A DNA stretch of 7,615 bases from Candidatus Kapaibacterium sp. (GTDB taxonomy: Bacteria; Bacteroidota; Ignavibacteria; Kapaibacteriales; UBA2268), in the NCBI GenBank assembly GCA_938038165.1, contig CALHRB010000227.1, forward strand, positions 1 to 7,615. The letters run 5' to 3'. The first letter of the stretch is position 1, and the number at the start of each line of letters is the position of its first letter. The notes below the pieces were generated by a model. That model was not told the origin of the DNA. It did not search any database and worked only from the letters and a program-made list of their open reading frames with translations. The position numbers were made by a program, and so were the translations under genes. Below, one piece after another: positions 1 through 6,571 of this stretch.

Positions 1-2112
1 TTGGGAAGTATTGGTTTTTTGGTATGGCTTTCAACATTTAATAATTTTAGTTATAAATCCCTATACTTTACTATTTCTGTGGCAATAATATTATTAAGAT
101 TTAAATACTGGTGGCGAGATTTTAAAGTTTTGAAGAATCAAATAAAGTTAATTAATCAAAAAAACAAGGCACTCTTTCCCATTCTTTATCTATTTCTATT
201 GTTTTATATTATTCCATCATCGTATCCAATTTTTGCAGCCGACTCAATGGCATATCATATAGCACTGCCACTGAAAATTTTGTTACACACCCATTACGAT
301 TATAATGTCATCGAGCAGGTTGGTTTTGGAAATTATGCCATATTGCCTCAAATGTTCTATCTTTATCTGATGGCTTTGGGCGGAGCAAAGGCTTTGGCTC
401 TTTTTGCGATGCTGATTTCATTCATTATCTTACTAATGATTTTAAGGATTGGAACAAAAATCGAAAATAGTAGTCTTTTCATAAATTTGATTGTTCTGGT
501 CTATCTTTCAACTCCTTTGATTTATCATCTTTCTACGACATTATATGTTGATGTTTTTGCAGTATATTTTGTACTCACTGCCGCAGTGGGATTGATATAC
601 TTAAAGAGCAAATTTATTCTAAAAGATGCTTTAATTTACAGTTTTATTCTCGGAACAGCAATCTTTGCAAAGCAACAGGCTGCTTTTTTTGTTGTGCCTT
701 TTATTTTCCTTATGGTTTTCTTTTTGATTCAATCAATTATTCGCAAAGAGATAAATTTAATTCAATCATTAAAGATTTCATCATTATCAATTTTACTTTT
801 TTGCCTTCCTTTTGTCCCTGTTTTATTAGTAATATGGTATAAAACTGGTAACCCATTGTTCCCTTTTTTAAATGAATATTTTCAAAGCCCTTACTTTGAC
901 TTAACAAAGTTTTATGACCCGTTCGACGCAAATCCATTAACTTTATCCCCTCAATCAATATTATCGATTGTTTTTGAAACATCGAAAAATATGGAAATCG
1001 ACAACGGTGCTCTTGGATATTATTTGCTATTTCTTATAGGAATGCCACTAACCTTTATTTTAAATAGAAAAAAAGAATCAATTTTTATCTTTTTGTTATT
1101 TATTATTTCCTATCAGTTGTCAGTTTTACTAAGTTCAAATCTGAGATATATGCTCGGCTCTCTTATTTTAGCAATTCTACCTTCCTGTCTGGTAATTTAT
1201 TTTATTTTTAAATACATTAAGATCGATGTTTTAAAAAATGTTTTGGTCTATTTGACAGCTTTGGCGTTAATTGCTCCAAATTTTAAATATCTTGTAAGTA
1301 CAGATAAAAGCTTTATGTTCAGAAAAGAAATGTTAATTCCTGATGCAAGGCTTTGTATGGCAGATAATCAATCCGTCCTCGAATACATAAATCGAAAAGG
1401 GGTTTACGTTCTTTCGAATAATGATTATTTAAGAGGTGATTTCAAAGGCTATTTTTATACTTTGGATTGGTTCAACCAGTATTTACTAACAAAAATGGAA
1501 AAGGGTGAATTTTCTCCCATCGAACTACTGACTTGTTTTGATTACTATCTTGTTAGCAAAAACTCTCCTTTCAATTATGAACAATATTTTTCATTGAGCA
1601 ATCAAAGGATTAAAGATACATTGGAATTGGTGAGAGAGTCCAAAACACATTACCTTTACAGGGTTAAACCATCAGTTCAGACCGACACAATTTTCATTGT
1701 GGGTGAGGTATTCGATAACCCCATTAAAGTTAAACCAACAGATAACAAAGCAGTGCGTATCGAATCCAATTTCGATGCCTTCAGAATCCTCATCGAAGCC
1801 GAAAAAGTAAATTCCGAAGATGATGTCGAAGGTAGATTTCAAATCAACTGGTACGATAAAAACTCCAATCCTATAAATTTTTCTATTACTCCTTTCAGAC
1901 TTGAATCAAACAGGAAAGTTTATATCTCTGAAATAATTAGGGGGAAACCACCCGAGGCAGCCTATGGCTTTATCTACCTTACTTCGCACAGGGAAATTCC
2001 GATATTAGTTCATTCTTTCAAACTCTACGGAGTTAGGGATAAAGAAATTAAAAATCTTCTTCAATATGAACTTTTGGAATATGGAAAAAAATGGCCCCAT
2101 CTGGCTAAATAA
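1..2112 (+). CDS. GT-C type integral membrane glycosyltransferase with C-terminal soluble domain (5' end probably cut off)
   Basis: About a dozen hydrophobic segments span residues 1-430. An Asp-containing motif, DSMAYH (residues 81-86), lies just after a membrane helix (about 57-76), where GT-C enzymes of the ArnT/PMT/RgtA-D-like superfamily keep their catalytic acid in the first periplasmic loop. Other marks seen in this group are YVD (182-184), WYKTGNPLFPF (279-289) and RYMLG (382-386). Such enzymes move a sugar from a polyprenyl-phosphate donor to a periplasmic glycan or lipid; donor and acceptor cannot be read here. Residues about 430-703 are soluble; the last 140 look beta-rich and should be periplasmic. 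The frame is open at base 1 and the first codon is TTG. Residues 1-10 look like the tail of a helix and Lys-rich residues 35-56 look cytoplasmic, so the gene most likely starts upstream and TTG is not its true start. It leads the polysaccharide operon, with the next gene 9 bases on. The class is fairly sure, the substrate unknown. Confidence 0.8.
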   Translation: MGSIGFLVWLSTFNNFSYKSLYFTISVAIILLRFKYWWRDFKVLKNQIKLINQKNKALFPILYLFLLFYIIPSSYPIFAADSMAYHIALPLKILLHTHYDYNVIEQVGFGNYAILPQMFYLYLMALGGAKALALFAMLISFIILLMILRIGTKIENSSLFINLIVLVYLSTPLIYHLSTTLYVDVFAVYFVLTAAVGLIYLKSKFILKDALIYSFILGTAIFAKQQAAFFVVPFIFLMVFFLIQSIIRKEINLIQSLKISSLSILLFCLPFVPVLLVIWYKTGNPLFPFLNEYFQSPYFDLTKFYDPFDANPLTLSPQSILSIVFETSKNMEIDNGALGYYLLFLIGMPLTFILNRKKESIFIFLLFIISYQLSVLLSSNLRYMLGSLILAILPSCLVIYFIFKYIKIDVLKNVLVYLTALALIAPNFKYLVSTDKSFMFRKEMLIPDARLCMADNQSVLEYINRKGVYVLSNNDYLRGDFKGYFYTLDWFNQYLLTKMEKGEFSPIELLTCFDYYLVSKNSPFNYEQYFSLSNQRIKDTLELVRESKTHYLYRVKPSVQTDTIFIVGEVFDNPIKVKPTDNKAVRIESNFDAFRILIEAEKVNSEDDVEGRFQINWYDKNSNPINFSITPFRLESNRKVYISEIIRGKPPEAAYGFIYLTSHREIPILVHSFKLYGVRDKEIKNLLQYELLEYGKKWPHLAK

Positions 2113-2121
2113 TTTGTTTTT

Positions 2122-3375
2122 ATGGTTTTATTTTTAAAACATAGCTATAATATAATTAAGGATAAAGGACTTAGCAACTTTCTTCTTCGTTTCCTAAAGT
2201 ATTTTTTTTATTTAATTAATAATACAACAAAAAAAATTGCTCTTGTCATTGCTAATTTTTTTTCAAACAGACACAGTGAACAATTAAATAAAATTTTATC
2301 AAAGCATAATGATAATACTATTATCATAATACTGGGCACTCACAGTTGGTTCTATCCTATGTTTCAAAGACCGCCACAATTGGCAAAATCTCTTGCAAAA
2401 AAAAATTGTTCTGTGTTTTATTGCTTTAGATTTCCAACGAAAAATGTCATAAATGGTTTTTATAAACTTGTTGACAATTGTTACCTTACACACAGGTTAG
2501 ATTTACTATTGAAGCTTGAACTAAAGAAAGTTTTTTATACTCTATCTTACGATACAGATACTCCATTATTTTTTTTATTAGACCAATTGGAAAAAGGGAA
2601 TACAGTTATCTATGATTATCTTGACGAAATTCATCCTGATGTTAACCAAATTGAGATAGATAATTCTAAAATTGAAAAACATCAAAAAATTTTAAGTAAT
2701 GAAAGGTTTATTGTAATTGCAACTGCTGAAAAACTCTATCAGGAAGTAGGAAAATTCAGAAAAAACAAAAAATACTTGATACCAAATGCAGCCGATCTTA
2801 AACACTTTTCGCAGAAAAAAGAAATTCATTTTTCTTCTAAATTCTCTTCCATACTTCACAAAAAAAAGCCTATCATTGGTTATTATGGCACTATAGCAAA
2901 ATGGATTGATTTCGATCTATTGATTTACCTTGCCGAGCATAGACAGCAATACGAGTTTATTCTGATAGGCTTGGTCGGCGATAACTCAATCTATGATTAT
3001 AATTTTAGACAATTAGAAAACTTTAACTTACATAAACCCGTCAAATATGAAGAATTGCCCTTTTATGCAAACAAATTTGATGTCTTGATTATTCCATTCA
3101 GAAAGTATAGTGTTACCGAGGCAACCTCGCCCATCAAATTGTTTGAATATATGGCAATAAGAAAACCAATCGTCTCAACTGATTTAAATGAATGTAAAAA
3201 ATTTGAATCCGTTTTAATAGCTGAAAACTACGAAAAATTTGCCGATATGATTGATTACGGATTAAAAATAAAAGTTGACGATGTCTATTATGAAAAAATG
3301 AGAAAAGAAGCTAACGAAAACGATTGGAATCATAGAGCAGATAGAATTTTAGAAATTATTAGTGGTAAAATTTAA
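2122..3375 (+). CDS. GT-B fold glycosyltransferase, family 4-like (TuaH-like)
   Basis: A predicted cytoplasmic or membrane-associated glycosyltransferase of 417 residues that uses a nucleotide sugar. Visible motifs are FQRPPQLAKSLAK (81-93), typical of the start of this group, VIYDYLDE (162-169) at the end of the N-terminal Rossmann domain, IPNAADLKHF (220-229) at the linker, IGYYGTIAKWIDFDLL (252-267) opening the C-terminal domain, and ATSPIKLFEYMAIRKPIVST (334-353), the donor-binding segment with its conserved Glu (E342). Residues 1-60 precede the catalytic fold and form a basic, hydrophobic, probably amphipathic helical extension that could hold the enzyme at the inner membrane. The ATG lies 9 bases after the previous stop, with no recognisable Shine-Dalgarno before it, so translation may depend on coupling. 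The stop overlaps the wecB start in TAATG. Six homopolymer runs of 8-9 A or T lie inside the gene. The transferred sugar is unknown; TuaH-like similarity is from motif memory. Confidence 0.88.
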   Translation: MVLFLKHSYNIIKDKGLSNFLLRFLKYFFYLINNTTKKIALVIANFFSNRHSEQLNKILSKHNDNTIIIILGTHSWFYPMFQRPPQLAKSLAKKNCSVFYCFRFPTKNVINGFYKLVDNCYLTHRLDLLLKLELKKVFYTLSYDTDTPLFFLLDQLEKGNTVIYDYLDEIHPDVNQIEIDNSKIEKHQKILSNERFIVIATAEKLYQEVGKFRKNKKYLIPNAADLKHFSQKKEIHFSSKFSSILHKKKPIIGYYGTIAKWIDFDLLIYLAEHRQQYEFILIGLVGDNSIYDYNFRQLENFNLHKPVKYEELPFYANKFDVLIIPFRKYSVTEATSPIKLFEYMAIRKPIVSTDLNECKKFESVLIAENYEKFADMIDYGLKIKVDDVYYEKMRKEANENDWNHRADRILEIISGKI

Positions 3376-4496
3376 TGAGAAAAAAAGTTCTTATTGTATT
3401 TGGAACAAGACCTGAAGCAATAAAGATGGCTCCGCTTGTTTACGAATTCCAAAAAAACAGCGATAAATTCGAAACTAAAGTCTGCGTTACTGCCCAACAC
3501 AGGCAGATGCTTGATCAAGTCCTTGACTTTTTCAATATTAAGCCGGATTTTGATCTGAACTTAATGAAGGATAACCAGACATTGTCTGATATAACTGTCA
3601 ATGTTCTAAAAGGGTTGGACGGAGTATTATCTGATTATAAACCCAACCTTATTTTTGTTCAAGGTGACACAAGCACTACATTTGTGAGTGCTTTGGCAGG
3701 ATTTTACAATAGAACAAAAGTGGCACATTTAGAAGCTGGTTTACGAAGCTTCAATAAATATTCTCCTTTCCCCGAAGAAATAAACAGAATACTTGCAGGG
3801 CATTTATCAGATTTCCATTTTGCCCCAACTGAAAAAGCATATAACAATCTAATAAACGAAGGTATAAAAGAGAATGTTTTCAACGTTGGCAATACAGTCA
3901 TTGATGCCTTATTTCTTGGCATAGAGATAATAAAAAAGCAGGGTGATGCGAAGTTCCTCAACTATTTCAATAATGTTGATTTTGGAAAACGCATAATGTT
4001 AGTAACAGGACACCGCCGTGAAAGTTTTGGAGAGCCTTTCCAAAATATTTGCCTTGCACTGAAAAACATTGCTCAAAACTATGATAATTTGGAAATTATT
4101 TACCCCGTTCATCTTAATCCCAATGTTCAAAAACCTGTCTATTCACTTTTAGATGGCATCCAAAACATTCATCTTATTGAGCCGCTCGATTATCCATTTT
4201 TGATCTGGTTAATGGATAAGTCTTATCTCGTTCTAACAGATTCTGGTGGAATTCAGGAGGAAGCCCCCTCACTCGGGAAACCAGTCCTGGTAATGAGAGA
4301 GGTTACAGAAAGAACAGAAGGAATAGAAGCCGGCACAGCAAAACTTGTAGGTACTGATACCGAAAAAATAATCAGCGAAACCCGAAAATTATTGGACGAT
4401 GAAGAAGAATACACGAAAATGTCGAAGTCCGTAAATCCTTATGGAGATGGCAAAACATCAGAAAGAATTCTTAAAATTCTCGGAGAAATTTTTTAA
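3375..4496 (+). CDS. wecB: UDP-N-acetylglucosamine 2-epimerase (non-hydrolysing)
   Basis: Interconverts UDP-GlcNAc and UDP-ManNAc in the cytoplasm, the first committed step to ManNAc or ManNAcA units of surface polysaccharides. The 373-residue length is that of the full family. Motifs in order: FGTRPEAIKMAP (9-20), TAQHRQMLDQVL (39-50), QGDTSTT (96-102), HLEAGLRS (118-125), PEEINR (133-138), TGHRRES (211-217), YPVHLNPNV (243-251), TDSGGIQEEAPSLGKPV (288-304), TERTEGIEAGT (311-321) and NPYGDG (354-359). The acidic residues matching catalytic D95, E117 and E131 of the E. coli enzyme are D98, E120 and E134, and H213 is present, so it should be active. Lack of a signal peptide and retention of these loops argue for the non-hydrolysing type. 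Compared with the Bacillus anthracis allosteric site, all contacts I can recall are kept except Arg69, which is Asn67 here. The gene is joined by TAATG overlaps at both ends. No UDP-ManNAc dehydrogenase lies in the window, so further oxidation to ManNAcA cannot be inferred. Confidence 0.96.
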   Translation: MRKKVLIVFGTRPEAIKMAPLVYEFQKNSDKFETKVCVTAQHRQMLDQVLDFFNIKPDFDLNLMKDNQTLSDITVNVLKGLDGVLSDYKPNLIFVQGDTSTTFVSALAGFYNRTKVAHLEAGLRSFNKYSPFPEEINRILAGHLSDFHFAPTEKAYNNLINEGIKENVFNVGNTVIDALFLGIEIIKKQGDAKFLNYFNNVDFGKRIMLVTGHRRESFGEPFQNICLALKNIAQNYDNLEIIYPVHLNPNVQKPVYSLLDGIQNIHLIEPLDYPFLIWLMDKSYLVLTDSGGIQEEAPSLGKPVLVMREVTERTEGIEAGTAKLVGTDTEKIISETRKLLDDEEEYTKMSKSVNPYGDGKTSERILKILGEIF

Positions 4497-5767
4497 TGAA
4501 TAAGAATATTCTTCATATCAGCACTTCTGACAAAGGTGGAGCGGCCAAAGCCTGTTTGAGGCTACACCTTGGTTTGCTTAATCATGGAATTAATAGCAAG
4601 GTGCTGGTTCTTGATAAATACAACTATTCTATACCTAATGTTTATCAGTTCTGGGAATATAAACATTACAAAAAAGCCGGGAAAGCTTTTAATTTTTTTA
4701 AAAGGCATATAATGCCTTACTTAAACGAAATAAAACTAAAAGGAAAGCCAACAGAATATGAAATTTTTACATTCCCGAATTCACTTTTTGACATCACATC
4801 ACATCCGCTTTATGCAGAAGCTGATATAATTCACCTTCATTTTGTTGCCGATTTTCTCAATTGGAACTCTTTTTTTAAAAACAACACAAAACCTCTTGTT
4901 TGGACTTTGCACGATATGAATCCATTTACAGGCGGTTGCCACTATTCAGCAGGATGTAATAAATTCAGGAATGACTGCAACAATTGCCCTCAGCTATTGA
5001 ATACAAAAAATAATAATTTGTCAAAAAAAATTCTGGAGCAAAAAAAAAGGTCCATTAATTCCCAAAATTATATTAAGATTATTAGTCCATCTCGTTGGTT
5101 AAAACAGCTTGCCACGGAAAGTCAGATTTTTAAAAACAAGGATATTTTTCATATTCCACACGGCATAGATAAAAAAATATTCAAACCACATAGCAAGAAA
5201 TTCTCACGTGAGCTTTTTGCCATTCCTGATGATAAATTTGTTTTATTATTTGCTCCTGACGATTTTCAGCGAAGGAATAAAGGGATGGACTTTATGCCCA
5301 ATGTTCTAAGCCATTTACCCAATAAAGACAGAATATTACTCTGTCTTGTCGGGAAAAATACTGATTCATTCAACCCAGATTTTACCGAGATTTTAAAACT
5401 TGGCTACATCAACAATGAACAAATGATGAGTTTGGCATACTCAGCTGCAAACCTTACGTTAGTTCCTTCCATCGAGGAGGCATTTTCTTTGACAACGCTT
5501 GAATCACTTGCTTGTGGTACTCCTGTTATTGCATTTAAATCAACGGGTCCTGACGACATCATTGTCCATAAAAAAAATGGCTGGTTAGCTGAAAATTATA
5601 AGTCCGATGATTTTGCTAAAGGTGTTTTGTGGTTTATTGAAAATTCCGATGAACTCAAGAAAGCTTCTGAATTTGCGGATAAATACACAACTGATAATTT
5701 TAGTATTGAAAAGCTTGTTGTGGCATACCTTGAGATTTATAATTATAAAATAGATAAAAATTACTGA
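4496..5767 (+). CDS. GT4 family glycosyltransferase with four-cysteine cluster (WcaC-like group)
   Basis: A complete 423-residue GT-B enzyme that should transfer a sugar from a nucleotide donor to a growing polysaccharide repeat in the cytoplasm. Residues 1-25 hold the N-terminal Gly-rich loop (STSDKGGAAKACLRLH). At 136-166 comes WTLHDMNPFTGGCHY followed by a Cys pattern C148-x5-C154-x6-C161-x2-C164, common in a subgroup of GT4 enzymes that includes colanic acid WcaC-like proteins; metal binding is plausible but unproven. IPHGIDKKIFKP (220-231) links the domains. The C-terminal half has QRRNKG (258-263), which fits the donor-phosphate Arg/Lys pair, and PSIEEAFSLTTLESLACGTP (324-343), which gives the E-x7-E donor motif with E328 and E336. 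It starts in a TAATG overlap with wecB; GGAG at 4482-4485, 10 bases upstream, may be a weak ribosome binding site. It is the last gene of the plus-strand block, and its stop lies inside the convergent neighbour's 3' end. The sugar transferred is not known. Confidence 0.9.
   Translation: MNKNILHISTSDKGGAAKACLRLHLGLLNHGINSKVLVLDKYNYSIPNVYQFWEYKHYKKAGKAFNFFKRHIMPYLNEIKLKGKPTEYEIFTFPNSLFDITSHPLYAEADIIHLHFVADFLNWNSFFKNNTKPLVWTLHDMNPFTGGCHYSAGCNKFRNDCNNCPQLLNTKNNNLSKKILEQKKRSINSQNYIKIISPSRWLKQLATESQIFKNKDIFHIPHGIDKKIFKPHSKKFSRELFAIPDDKFVLLFAPDDFQRRNKGMDFMPNVLSHLPNKDRILLCLVGKNTDSFNPDFTEILKLGYINNEQMMSLAYSAANLTLVPSIEEAFSLTTLESLACGTPVIAFKSTGPDDIIVHKKNGWLAENYKSDDFAKGVLWFIENSDELKKASEFADKYTTDNFSIEKLVVAYLEIYNYKIDKNY
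5761..5767. other. Tail-to-tail overlap of two convergent genes, no visible terminator
   Basis: The plus-strand glycosyltransferase stop TGA (5765-5767) and the minus-strand stop TAA (complement of TTA at 5761-5763) share 7 bases. I looked on both sides for a GC-rich stem followed by a T run and found none. The only symmetrical sequence nearby is an AT-only palindrome at 5736-5749 with no loop. Transcription from one block would therefore run antisense into the other unless Rho or collisions stop it. Confidence 0.85.
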
Positions 5768-6543
5768 ACCTTTAAACCTGCTCCGAGAAGCATCCATTTT
5801 TTATTTTCGTAAATGTAGAGCAAATCGAAATAATATCTTTTATCATTTACGCTGTAATAACCTTTAAGCAAAATAGATCTCTGGTCAACAAATGCGGGTT
5901 TTTCGATGAACACAGGCTTCATATCCTTAACAACCGTTAAGTCAATCTTATTGTCGCTGAAAGTTTTGAAAACTGAAAATAGTTTTTCTTTAGAAGTTTG
6001 AGATTGCCAAAGCAATGAAATGTTAGAATAAAAATCTGAGAAGTTTTTCGAGTTAAGAGCTTTTCCCAATTCATAAATTGATTTGGAAGCCATAGCAGAG
6101 AGTTCTTCGTTCGATGGCATCCCTTTGACAACTTCAGCAGTTGAAAAGCCATATCCTTCCTTGCGAAGCGAAATAATTTTCCATTTACCATCTTCTTTGA
6201 CAAATTTAAGTGTTACGGGTATCTCTCCCCCGTCAATAGCTCTTATAACCCCACCTAATTCACCTGATCCATCTTCAAGGGTTCTTTTGTTCCAGACTGC
6301 TTCATTATAATTTATTAATGATGTTTGCCTGAAAAAAGTTTCTAACTGTTTCAAGGAAGTATTAGCTTTAAACTCAGATGAGGTATATTCATAGGCTTTT
6401 TCAAAATCGTTTTTCTTAATGGCATTAAAAAAAGAATTGGCAGTGTCTTGAATGTCGCTTGTCATATTAACAACATAAACGACAACACCTATGATGAAGG
6501 CTAATATAATAATTCCGAATATTATCGAGATTTTCTTTTTCAA
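5761..6543 (-). CDS. Membrane-anchored protein with two tandem NTF2-like domains, function unknown
   Basis: A 260-residue protein. Residues 1-5 are basic and 6-26 form one strongly hydrophobic helix without a lipobox Cys, so it is probably a signal anchor with the rest outside the cytoplasmic membrane. Residues about 30-128 resemble NTF2-like domains of the DUF4864/DUF4878 kind: a helix with FFNAIKKNDFEKAYEY (38-53), then strands ending in VKEDGKWKIISL (115-126). Residues about 148-258 repeat the plan: a helix with ELGKALNSKNFSDFYSNIS (158-176), ending in YENKKWMLLGAGL (245-257). The halves look like a diverged internal duplication. Such domains usually bind small ligands or act as protein partners; no catalytic residues are evident. 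The start is TTG (complement of 6541-6543): an in-frame TAA sits immediately upstream, an AAGGG is well placed, and the next Met (residue 27) would remove the whole anchor. It follows the phosphohexomutase by 28 bases on the same strand and is probably cotranscribed. Domain assignment is by pattern, not by search. Confidence 0.78.
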   Translation of the reverse strand: MKKKISIIFGIIILAFIIGVVVYVVNMTSDIQDTANSFFNAIKKNDFEKAYEYTSSEFKANTSLKQLETFFRQTSLINYNEAVWNKRTLEDGSGELGGVIRAIDGGEIPVTLKFVKEDGKWKIISLRKEGYGFSTAEVVKGMPSNEELSAMASKSIYELGKALNSKNFSDFYSNISLLWQSQTSKEKLFSVFKTFSDNKIDLTVVKDMKPVFIEKPAFVDQRSILLKGYYSVNDKRYYFDLLYIYENKKWMLLGAGLKVQ

Positions 6544-6550
6544 TTAAATA

Positions 6551-6556
6551 CCCTTA
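6551..6556 (-). promoter_or_regulatory. Ribosome binding site deciding a TTG start
   Basis: On the minus strand this reads TAAGGG. The AAGGG part ends 7 bases before the TTG at 6543, a normal Shine-Dalgarno distance. Because TAA immediately precedes the TTG in frame, no longer start is possible, and this site supports the TTG as the true start of the anchored NTF2-like protein. It lies in the 28-base gap (6544-6571) after the phosphohexomutase stop; that gap is too short for a convincing promoter and I see none. Confidence 0.6.
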
Positions 6557-6571
6557 AGAAATAAACCACAA

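Noticed and set aside
728..770. Near-repeat of ATTCAATCA at two places
   Set aside because: It reflects two similar short peptides (LIQS) in a hydrophobic region; too short and single to be a real repeat element.
737..982. Minus-strand open frame of 81 codons inside the membrane glycosyltransferase gene
   Set aside because: It lies wholly opposite a well-supported gene, shows no family motif, and has low-complexity basic content typical of a shadow frame.
3704..3961. Minus-strand open frame of 85 codons opposite wecB
   Set aside because: The sense strand there encodes invariant epimerase motifs; the antisense product has no recognisable domain.
5736..5749. 14-base perfect palindrome TTTATAATTATAAA as operator or terminator
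   Set aside because: It is AT-only, has no loop, and encodes Ile-Tyr-Asn-Tyr-Lys in the glycosyltransferase; expected by chance in such AT-rich DNA.
5937..6310. Open frames of 75-88 codons overlapping the NTF2-like gene on both strands
   Set aside because: All lie within the longer gene that has an anchor, a ribosome binding site and duplicated domains; none has its own support.
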